DNA of 64,000 nt from Symsagittifera roscoffensis (taxonomy: Eukaryota; Xenacoelomorpha; Acoela; Convolutidae), in assembly GCF_963678635.1 (NCBI RefSeq), contig NC_087062.1:80826751-80890750 (forward strand), in the 5' to 3' direction. Positions within the stretch are counted from its first letter, which is position 1. Every line of letters begins with the position of its first letter. The translations under genes were made by a program, and so were the position numbers. The notes beneath the pieces were generated by a model. That model was not told where the DNA came from, did no database searches, and worked only from the letters and a program-made list of their open reading frames with translations. This document shows positions 33,184 through 45,100 of the stretch, piece by piece.

Positions 33184-36100
33184 CTGTAAAAAACACTCAT
33201 TGCATTTCGTATTTACTGTACATATGTTTTCTAGTTTCCCAACAAGATATTCATCTCTAAAGCGAGAATAGGAGCTGACCAGTTTTGATAAGTTGTGTTC
33301 AGGTCAACGTCTAGGATTTTTTCCAGAGAAGGACGTTTTTTTTATCAAAAGCCTTTTCTCACCAAAAAACTTTCCGAGCTCTCGACTGAAAAAATATTGC
33401 TCCATTTTTTCCAACTTATTTCAATATGTGCTCACATATTTAAAATAGCTATTTTTAAACGTTTTACTTCTTTATGTGGTCCTTAAGATAGTTCACAAAT
33501 TTAACTGACTGTCTAACACGCACACACTGACCTGTATGTGGAACGTGTCCAACTTTCCCTTTTCGAACTTGTTTACATGAGTGTCACTTTTGCTCAGCTT
33601 ATGCTTTCCAGAGTCCCCATGTTGGCCATATATGGTAATAAAGACATTGGCATCAGTGCCTGCTCCCTTCTCGTTACCAGTGAACACGTCCACCTTGTAC
33701 TTCACATTGGAGAGTGCTGAAAACGCAAAATCACAGTTTCACATCCATCGGACAGGATATATTTTTATTCGGTTTACACCAATCAGCAGTCGAAGTCACG
33801 GCTCCCCCCCCCCCCCCCCCCCCACCTGTGAAATTTCACTAACTTACTGCTCACGTTGTCCGATTGTTACAAAAATTGTCATGCAGAATAATTAGGCCAT
33901 GACAGGCAAACAAATTTGGCCTTCATACTTTGTAAAACCCCTCGTTACACCATAACATTGATGCTTATGTGAGGTGTTGAGGAAAAAGAGGCACAGTCTC
34001 AATTAGAGCATCACAAACAATCGATCTTATAGTTTTTTGTGCATACTCGATATGTGCATACTCAATAGTCCTTACTTGTTTTTATAGCAATTGGATACAA
34101 TGTATTTGGATCTCAACTTATTACACTAACTCTTCAGAGTGGACATCTTTCCCTGCTCGAATTTCGTCACTGGCACTGTAACTGCATTAGCCGTGCTGGC
34201 TGTCCTGCCCAGAGATATCCAGTCGTTGACCACGAAAGTCCACTTGTCTCTTGTAGCCTTATTGGTAATTGTGACGTCATAGCAGTGCCACTTCCTCCCA
34301 TTCTCCCCATCTGCCGGTTGCGCATTCGAGGGTGACTGTGTCTGATGACCCTCGGCCTTCTCAATGTGTCCCAACACAATAGACTGCAGCTTGCCCACAT
34401 TATCGGTTGAGAACGAAAACTGATCTGCATCTCCACTAGACAAAATGAAAAACACATATTTAACACAGAGGCAAAACAAAGCTTTACTTCATCTGCTAAG
34501 CATATATGCCAACATATTTACATGCAAGTAAATTGAAGGACAATGACAATGTGTAAAGGTGCAATATTTTCCAAATTTTTCAATTTTTCAGGATTAAAGA
34601 CAGCCTATCAACAACAATCAAAAAGCTCAGCCTATCAAAAAGCTCATTTGACAAATTCGGCTTCACAGAGGACTTTTTTACTTCACATTCAATCAGCAAT
34701 TTTTATGATCGACAACAAATTGCCAAATCAATATTTAAAAAATGTTATTGAAAAGTAAAAACAAAAACGTTCCGCAAAGATTTTGAAAATCAAATTTTAG
34801 ACTGAAAAAGAAATTTTAACATTGAGTAGAAGCTGCGCTTCGCAAACACTAACGAAAAACGACAAAAAAGCAGCTCTATAAAGTGAAATGAAGAGAAGGT
34901 TAAAACAAGGCTTGAAAATTAAATATTATGCTGTGCGGGATTCGATCCTACGACCAGGAGATTTTTATTGAGAACCCAGTCCTCACATCTGCGCCACGGG
35001 CCCCTGACAATTTACCCTGGCCACAAATTTAGCAGCAACTAAACTTAAGGCGTCCACGTTCACTTTCCCTGCAATAAAATGGAAAGCATGAAGGCAAATT
35101 AAAAATAAACAATGCATTTCAAAAAAAGTTCGATATATTGACTAGGAAAATTTCTGAAATCGAGTTTTTGTTATTGTTATGTTGTTTGAAACAAATCAAC
35201 ACCTTTTTTTGGTTCATTTGATGAATCAAAAGGCAGCACCGGTGTTAACGTATAACTTATCGAATGTCAAAGCCAATGCTACCAACTACCGCTAAGGTGA
35301 AACAGTAAGCATAAACGCTATATTTCGAAAATTTGTTTGGCAAAAAAGAACAGATCCTAGCTGGACTTGAACCCAGCAACACGGTCGATTCAAGCATAGA
35401 CGTTACCGCTGCCAAACGCGAAACACCAGTCACTGAATAAACGGCGAAATCTAGAAATTCACTGATTTTGGCAAGACAAGTTCTTTACAGGAAATATTAA
35501 ACTTCCGATTTGAGAATGCTTGCTAATCGTATGCATAAGAATTGAAGCAACCTTATTTTTCTCTTTTTTTCATTATGGTGATACAGAGTTAAAAAAGAAA
35601 ACGCATTGAAAGAGCAAAAATTATCGGACCACGAGATTCGAATGTGCAACCTCCTGATTCATGAGTTCGACATCTAGAAAAAGAGCTGATTTTTGTCGTG
35701 TTCTTGCTAGTGTCGAATAGCGGAAGTGAAAAATAGAAATAAGATTTGAAATAGTTAAAATTCGGCTAAGTCTAGGAATCAATCTGTGGCCTGCTGCAAA
35801 ATGGAGATTTTGAGTCTCACGCACTAACCACTCAGACACGCACACTTAACCCAAAATCCCCCCAACACTTTTCGAAGGCCGTAAAAAGTGGGGTAAGGTA
35901 GAGATCGCCTTAAAAATTACGCAGGCACACAGCGGAGTAGGCGAACTTTCCATTGGTACTACTTTTTTGAAAATCAGTAGAGTAGTTTTTGAGAAAAATT
36001 AAACTTTTGAAAAAATTGAAATTTTTTTCTTCAAAGCGTCTCAAAATAATTAAAAAAAAACCGGACCCAAATATTTTTTTCACACAGAAGCGAAGCTGCG

Positions 36101-39100
36101 CTTCGCAAACACTTGCGAGAACATCAGCAAAAAGCGGCTCTATCAAGTGACATAAGAAAAAGTAGAAATAAGCCTCGAATTTGCAAAAACTCAGGTTTAG
36201 CAAAAACTCGAATTAGCAAAAATCTGCGACCTAGCAAACTTGAGTCTCACGTACTAATCATTCAGCCACGGATGCTTAAAATCCCCAAAAACTAGCCACC
36301 AATAATGCACCTACATATGCTAAAAAATTGCCAATTCGATGCAGCAAAAGTAGCATTAAACACAAAACGGTACAAATTTGCAAATATAAAAAATCGCAAA
36401 TCATAAAGCCACATTATGTATAAATTATGCTATTAAAAAATTGCGAAGTATATTGAGATTTCAATATTGTTATGTAGTTTGAAACAAATAGCTTTCTTCG
36501 GTTCAACTGATGCATTAAAAATGCATCAATGTGTAAACTTATAATTACGAACACCAAAGCAAGTAAATATCAAAGGTGCAACAAAATATCAAAATATCTT
36601 ATTGCCAAATTATTCGATGCAGTAAATTCGACGCAGCAAATATTGTTGCTTTAAGTCGCAACAATAATTGCGACTTAGTCGCAACAAGATTTGCGACTTA
36701 GGTTGGAAAAAAAAGAAAGCTCGTACTAGAAAGTTATAATACCTGTTGCAAGTGTAATAATACCAGTTTTTATCAAACAGGAATTAAGTTACTAAGGTTA
36801 AATTCACCTCCTCCTCGATTAAAATGACATTTTATTGCAGATTCTCAATTACCCTCTAAATATCCGTTGGGCGTGCGAGTTGATCATGAATAGGGGCTTC
36901 TCGGACTCTCCTCTGTCTCCAATCAGTTTGAGGAAGGCGTGGCATCGGGTCGAGGCATTCCTCTTGTCCGTAGTTCGCACGACAACCTCGTAATCTATTT
37001 AGAAACAATCATTTTTCCATACTAATTGAAATATGCATTTTACTAATTGCTGCGTGAATTTTACTAGTTGCAAGCAAACATGAGCACAACTGAAGTTTTA
37101 CAGTAATTAATTAATGATACATTTAATTTTTCAAGCGAAAATATTATATTATACAATAAAAAATACTATATCAAGTAGAACAAATCAAGCAAATACACTG
37201 AACTTCACAAAAAAGCTACTTTGTTATCTGATGCTTTTTGCGAAGTATAGTACACTATACTGGATCTAAAAATATTATAATCATCGATTTCAAAAATCAT
37301 CAGATAACTGCAGGCCTGCTAACTTTCAGAAAACAAAATAAACCACAGACTTAACCTGCAATAAATGAACTTTTACAATTTTCAACATAAAAAAGAATAA
37401 TTAAAGTAAATTTTATTGATGAACTCTCCAGTAAAGCAGACGACGCTGTACATTTTCCCATCTCACACACTGAACAAAAAATGACAGCGTCATTTTTGTC
37501 ACCAGCTGTGTCTTGACTTTGAACTAAGGGCCTACAGCTGAACTCTCTTGAATTTGATATTATGCTATATTAGTAATCAAACTGTTTGTTGATATTTGAT
37601 CAAATAGTTTGACACAAAACTATACGACGAACATTAAGACCAGTTGGTTGGTTTTGCAATAAAATATATTAATTATATTATGTTCTGACATCTCATCAAC
37701 ATCGGCCCAGCACGAGCCTATCATGCATCCGAAGAACTTATAGTGACACAATATAAAAATGGTAGTCCAAAGCAATATCCGATACCAGCTTCTGCCCAAA
37801 ATTTTGTATCTCTGAACATTAAGGGGAAATTACATGCAAATCTAAAAGAAAAGCCAAATACTTGTGAAAATTTGAACTCTGACTCAAATATGAACCATAT
37901 GAGCTAGTTAAAATAATATAAACCAGTTGACAGGCCTCGATGTCTGTTTAGATATTTCAGAATGGAAAATTCAAATAGAGGTGAAGCGGAAATTCGCATA
38001 ACTAGCCGCATGCACAAGCTAGCCGAAAAAAATGAGACAAAAATTAACAAGTCCGCAAAAAAATAGCCAAGACAGTTGGAAAAGTTTCACTGAATTTACT
38101 TTTCAACATCTTTCAACTTTCAAACTTTGAAGAGAAAAATTGACGTTAAGCTCTTTGATTACAAGAGACTAAATTCAAGAGACTTTTCTGATTGACACTA
38201 ATTTATTAAAATTAACCCCATTTGAGAAACTGAATCAATAGGTACTTTTAAATTCCACAGATAGCACAACAAGAATTGGGACGAAGTTCAATTAGTTAAA
38301 AGTTAAACCTGAAAAAGACTGCTCGTATCAGGGCGAAGCCCTGAAAAGTCCGACTGCCTTTTAAGGTTTTTTGGAGAAGAAATAACATCAAAAATTAAAT
38401 GTAATGAGATAAAATGAGAAAAAAAATTAAAAGTAAAAAAACAAAAAGAAATTTTTTTTTTCAAAAATTTGAATTTTTTTTTTAAATCATCCCCCCACAC
38501 GCAATATAAAGTACTAGAGGATAGATTTCGCTCCTACTAACAAATCGACTATGCCAAATAAGCTACCTTCAACCAATTTGGAACGACTTTAACAACGGAT
38601 TGAATCTCCGCTTACGCGTTATCTTCATATTTTACAGCGTAACATCACGCATTTAGCCGTAATAACACGTAAAACAAACATAAACCTCGGTATTTTGAAA
38701 GGGGTAAACTGGAAAAGAGCCTACCTTTTGAATGACAAAAAGAATTCCGTCAAAAATGGCTAGTTTAAAAGTCGAAATTTGTCTGAAGAAAAAAACCATC
38801 ACGAGCACAATTATTCCGCTACTTTCGTTACCAAATTCAGAACAAAACTGCTCGTATCAGAGTGAATCCCTGAAAGTTCCGACTGCCTTTTAAGTTCTAT
38901 TGAGCAAAAAATAACATGAAAAAATTAAATGCAAAAAAAATAAATTGAAAAGATAAGTAAAATTTGAAATTTTTTATGAAAATCATCCCCCCACACGCCA
39001 TACAAAGTACAAAAAGATAAATTTAGCTCCTTGTAAAAAATCAATTATAGCAAATAAGCTTCTTTCAACCAATTTGGAACGATTTTAAGACGGCTTAAAT

Positions 39101-42100
39101 CTCCGCTTACGCGTTAATAGCGCGAAATATATCGCGCGTTAATTGTTTCAAACCCCCATAACTTTACGAAAAAAGAAAAAATGATCACAGGTGAAATATC
39201 TTTTCAAATTTGAGCTCAAGACAACAATAGCTTTCGAATGATATAAAAAAATTCCGTCAAAAATGGCTAATTAAAAAGTCGAAATTTGTCTGAAGAAAAA
39301 AAAAACCAACCACGAGCACAAATATTCCGTTACTTTCGTATCGAAAGTCAGAACAATAAATATATAGGCAAAGGTCCTGAAGCAGGGGCTTCACCACTAC
39401 GCCATGTCAGCCGCTGCGCAGTGAATTAATCTTTCGTAACCTAGCCAACAGAAAATTGGAACAGAGTCAATGAACAAAAAGAAGCAGAAAAAAATACCTT
39501 AAATGGCCTTAAAAAGATCTTCGAATTTCAATAAACATTTAAAATTGACAATTTTTCTTAATTACACCAAATTGAGACAGAGACGAAGCTGCCGTTTGTA
39601 AACATTTGCGAGAACACGACCAAAAAAACAGCTCTATCAAGTGAAATAAGAAAAAAGAAATAAGCCTCGAATTAGCAAAAACTCGGCTACGTGTCGGAAT
39701 CGAATCTGCGACTTAGCAAACTTGAATCTCACGCACTAACCACCCAGCCACGGATGCTTAAAATCCCCAAAAACTAGCCATCAATAACGCAGCTACACAT
39801 TCAAGTAAATTATCGATTCGATACAGCAAAAACACCAAATACAAAAGGACACAGTTTTGCATGTAATAAATTGGAAAGCATAAAGCCACATTAAAAATAA
39901 ATTATGCATTTTAAAAAAGCTTCGAGATACATTGAATTTGAAACACTAACTTTTTCTGGTTTATTTAATGAATTAAAAAAGCATCATCTGTCTCAACTTT
40001 TTACTAATCAAATGTCAAAGCACATATGATATTATACTGCTTACGCAGGCTACCGATTCCAGAGGCCACCAAAAGTAGCACTTTTATTTGCGACACAGGT
40101 TGAAAATTAAGGTTTGCACTAATACACTTGCTTCGCAAGTGTAAAAACAAAATCAATCAATAATAACAAAACTTATTCCGCAGCGAAATGTGAAAATTAA
40201 AATCCACTTTCAAAACTTGAAGTCAATCACGTTTTTCGTGACCTTTACATTTTTGCCATACGATAGTTGAATTTTTCCTGTCGTTTAACAAAGGAGATTA
40301 AGAGAGATCAAAAGTCGTACTCGGGCTTAAAAAATACAAGCTAATCCATAGTCCCTTTCCACCTCAAGGGGAGTGACCAGAACCAAATCAGTTGTTAATA
40401 GCATTTAAGAAACCATGTTTCTAGAAAAACCGAGGATAAGATGCAAGTTTTTAACCAGTTTTGGGACTGGTGAGATGTTCTCTTCCAATTGTGTCACAGA
40501 GGAGGTCCCTGGATGTGGTCTTGTCACCCTTGGAGTTGGACAGCCACTGGTTGCACGGGAATCTCCACTTCTTTCCACTACCTCCAGTCTCCTCTACTTC
40601 CACGCTGTCCAGGTGCCAAGAGGGATTCAGCCCTGCAAAAACACACGCACACTAAGATGACCTCACCCTATATTAATATTACAGTATTTTTTACATACAC
40701 TAACTTTGTTTAACTATATCGGGATAAGTTTCGGCTAGTCCGCGCAAATTTGAAAGACAACAGCGGAACCCATTTCTCTACTATTTAAACTGTCGAATAA
40801 CCTATTTATTCCGATTGTCATATAAGGGATTCGTAAATACGTGTGCAATTCATTATGATTAAACATTGAATGTCATGTGATTTTTTTCAGCCAGTTTCGA
40901 TAGGGGCAAAATAATATACTCAGTAAACGAATCATGCATAGTTATCTCAAAATGAAATGGTGCCTGAATTCATTCAAGTTCTATTAGATCGGACTAGCCT
41001 TGAAACCTAATTTGTATAAGGCTAATGAAAGAAGCTTCGATGTATCAATAAATGTTTCTCAAAATTATAGTTTCTAAGCAACGATGAACCAGTAAACATC
41101 TGCATGTACAACTCTAACTAAACTAATTGAAGTTATAAGATATTTCAACCAAGCAAGAGGTGGATTGCCTAGGAAAAACTCAGGGATATAATTATTGTTC
41201 CGACCATTTGAAAAAAGAGGAGGCACTTTGTATTCGGGTGTAACTTCGTTTTTTCTTCTTTTTTTTGTTTACACGCAAAATCAGGTACCACAAATGATCA
41301 TCGGAATGAGTTGAGTGAGTCCAAAATTTTCTCGGTATTGAGAAAAACTGGTTTAAAATCATTCATTTTTATTTCAATTTCGAGCAAATAAAGCGAGCGA
41401 ACAGGCTTACAACAGCTTATTAACGCTTATTTAAGCCCTGAAAACTTGGTTTTTAAGCAAAGCAAATAAGTTAAGAGCCATTTTGGGAAAATTTGGAAAA
41501 AATGGTCCAATTTGCCTATATTACTCGACTGTCGAATATACCTAAATGATAGTTTTACTTCAGATCCATTGATCACACCATGCAGAAAAAAACTTTTTAG
41601 GTAGTTTTTCATTACAGAGGTGAAGCTTCACTACGCAAACACTAGCCAGAACACAAAAAGCAGCTCTAGTGTTCTAAAAAAAAGCAATAAGAAAAAAATA
41701 AAAATAAGCCTCGAATTATTAAAAGTTTGGCGACATCTCGGATTCAAACCTAAGACCTATTCCGACCTAAACATTAGGACCCTCACGCACTAACCACTCA
41801 GCCACGGACGCTAAGTCCATGGCAAACACTAGCCACAAAGAAAGCAGAAAACAGATGCTTTGAAATTTCCACTGTTACAGATCGTGATTATAGCAAAAAG
41901 GCCTACAAGTGAACACTTTTGTTTGCGAGTCAGGTTAGAAAAAATAAGGTTCGTATTAAAAGACTAGCTGTTCGCAAGCGTAAAGACTATGGTCGGAACA
42001 TTCTGTGCTATTTGCACAGTAACCGGCTATCCTTCTTGCAATTTGAATTCAGCGTGTCATGAGAACAACTAACACTTTGAATCAATTTCTCGTAAATACA

Positions 42101-45100
42101 TTTTGGCAGGCGTAATACTTGCTTTTTTCACAATCTGATATCGCCTTTTTAGAAAAAGGATACAGATTTTCGATCTCCCTGGTAACCCTACTATATTCTG
42201 CCTATTATAATAAGTCTAAGCTAACACATAAAGGAAGCTACACACAGAATCGCCTATTCTGCCTATTATAATAAGTCTAAGCTAACACATAAAGGAAGCT
42301 ACACACAGAATCGGATGAAGTATAAACTTTAACCAGGGGCGGATCCAGGATTTTCGAGAGGCGGGGGATTTTTAAAAAAAATGTGAAAAATTTGTTAAAA
42401 AAATTGGAGTCGGCGTAAACAAAACTTTTTTGAGCCGACTCAATTGATTTTCTGAGCACTCCAAAATCACTATAAAGACCCCTTTTTTAAGCACATTTTC
42501 TGAGCCACTAGGAAATTTTGACAAAACACAAAAAACAAAGTGTTTTCAGGAAAATTTGACCAAAAAAAAAGCACTTTTCGACGCACGCGCCCCTCAAAAT
42601 TAATATTTATAGGCGTCGAAGGCGTCTTTAGAAAAAAATTCAGGGTATGTCACCCAAAATGGATTTTTTGAAATATTTATGAAGGGGGACACTTTGGGTC
42701 GGCAGGGGGTGGAAGCCCTGAGGGGGGCTCAAACACTCCCTTCTAAAACCGCCCCTGACTTTAGCAGTCGTATTTTCTCATGACAGAAGAACCCAAACAA
42801 CAAATTCAGTTTTTAAAATTTGAAAACAGCTTGAAAATCGATTAACTGTGGGTTTTAACGATGTTGATTGGTTGCATCTTTTATCATCCGGACTCTCTGC
42901 CATGAGATAATTCCCAGTCGACTGAAATCTAACTGAAATCGACTGAACGGATTTGGTAAAAACATGAATTGATAGGTCTGCTGAACAAGTTAAATGAGCT
43001 AGAAAAATTCACATTGGTGTATATCAAACCATTTAGTGAGTCTGCAAAGAGCAAAAATATATTACGTAACTTTTTCATTACTATAGAACCTTATTAACAT
43101 TAATGTAACATTTTACAGTCACTTCTCAAAATTTTAACGAAATAGACAAGACTAGACGTATCAACTGCCCATAAGCGTCTGTTAAATCCCACAGCCACGC
43201 GCAGTGCCGAAAGGAAAAGGATATACTTCACCTCTTAGTTATCCACTGGTCTGCTTCAATTCAATTTATATTGATTTTTTTAAAATGATATCACAAGAAA
43301 TATCCTTTCAATTTTGAATAGAATAGAGGAAATATCCTTTTCAATTTTGAAATATCCTTCCAAAAATTCCGTCAAAACAAAAAGTCGGAATCAGCTCAGT
43401 TTAATATGGGTCAGAAAACATGTTAGTGTTCAGCAATCGTTTAAAGTCTCTTTTTTCCATATGCAAATGTAAGTGCAATCGAAATCGACGTGAGACTCAA
43501 TTGAAAAACAAGAGTAGTTTTGCCAGAAAACTGTTCATTACGTGAGAATTTTTTCCGCACTATTTTGATCATTATCCAGTTCAAAAAGCACAGAATTTGA
43601 ATCACTCTCGGATTAAGAAACATTCAACGGGGTCCATAAAGTTTGTAGTGAAGGAATTTGGCGCCCTGATCGAGGTTAATCTATTATTCATTTCTCTGCG
43701 TAAACTAGTGTGATGAGCCAAAAAAATGTGCTACTTTTTCTGATTACTGAGATATTTTCTCGATTTTCATTTTGAAACCCGAATCACAACTGTAGGGGAT
43801 TCATCGTGATAGCATATTGGATGCACTATCTATGAGATTTATTCATGGTACTTGAGCTGGATTTAGCAGAAAAAAAACAACCTAGGCTATGGTTCCTTCC
43901 CGCTCTACCGAGAGTGGTCCAATCGAAAGAAGAAGGTTTGCAGTCTTGCCTGAATTGTCATGTGAGATTCGGAGTTTCGACAAGTTTCCAAGAGAGAGAA
44001 TGGGCGGCAAGTGGAACTCATCCATGTGGTCTCTCTCGAACTTGTCAAACTTGTAAGTCTTGCTCTCACGCAACTGCACCTGGTCACTGTCCCCATTCTC
44101 CCCGAACAACACCACAAACACGTTAGCATCAGTGCCAGCCATTAAAACGTCACTGGTCTTAACACGCACAACGTACGAAGTAACTACAACACAAAAATAA
44201 AATAAACACATGAATAGAATTTGTAGGTCAACCACTCGCAACTTTCCCATTGCTCTCAAAAAGACCCCTTTTCGCTCGTCCAACTCAAATTATGAGAAAA
44301 ATTTGATATTTAGAAGGATCTCAGATAGCTAAATAATTATTTTTTTGATGGTCAAAATACCCTTTCCCCCATGAATTCACTAAACCTGTAAATACACATT
44401 ATATCATGCGCTTTCATGTCTCATAAAAACAGGCATTTAAAAAGATTACAGTTTCTTACGGGAAAGGAGCGTGACTCCGTCGACGGTGGCCGACAAATCT
44501 CTCTTGAGGAGCTTCTTCTTGGGGTCGAACCAGTCGTCACACTTGAACACGTACAGCTTTCCACTCTGCTTGTCACGCACACTCATCTGAACAAGTAATT
44601 ACGATCGTAGGATTTCAAAGGCAGACGAAGCAAAACTAAATCAATCTAATTCTAACTATTCCAAAAATCTGCATCAATATCATGTTGATCCTTGCTTCAT
44701 GATATTGTTTTTTCTTAACTCAAAACTATGAAAGCAAGATTTTCCATTTTGTTTTAAAAAATAAAGCCAATTGAATTGACTGCGCCTATGCTTTCACGCT
44801 GGACGTCATGACTAGGAAAATTTATGCTTTGTTCAGACGTACAATTGGAAGCCATAATTATTGCAATCATTAGTGTCATTTGTATGAGCATCTATCAAGT
44901 ATGTAAAGTTTTAATAAGGAGTAACCTGCTGCAGATACCAGCTAGTCCTGGCACCCTTGGGTTCCACGCTCACTCGCATCTTCCGTAAAGGCACAATATC
45001 CTCAATTTCCACCTGTAAATACCCCACATACAATTAAATTTCTCTATAAAACATAACCAAGTGCGTTGAAGAGACGTGAACGCACCGAAAACAACGACTT

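Larger units (their letters stand above)
29045..33800. repeat. 2.38-kb direct tandem duplication carrying the last two PLAT exons
   Basis: Two head-to-tail units: about 29,045-31,422 and 31,423-33,800. The shift between matching positions is 2377-2378 bases. The junction is near the repeated GTCGAAGTCA. The downstream part of each unit differs by scattered changes and small indels. The last exon and the intron before it read as identical. The right unit ends next to a poly-C run of about 18 bases (33,806-33,823). Confidence 0.9.

Noticed and set aside
34126-34479. Gene end at TAG 34,126
   Set aside because: The GTTAGT donor at 34,130 is in the phase required by the following PLAT exon, so the stop is intronic.
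34543-34758. 71-codon plus-strand frame as a gene
   Set aside because: It lies inside a PLAT intron on the other strand and shows no motif, repeat conservation or splice context.
41730-41813. Functional tRNA-Leu/Ser gene
   Set aside because: The A and B boxes are good but the acceptor stem does not pair and the sequence is part of a dispersed repeat.
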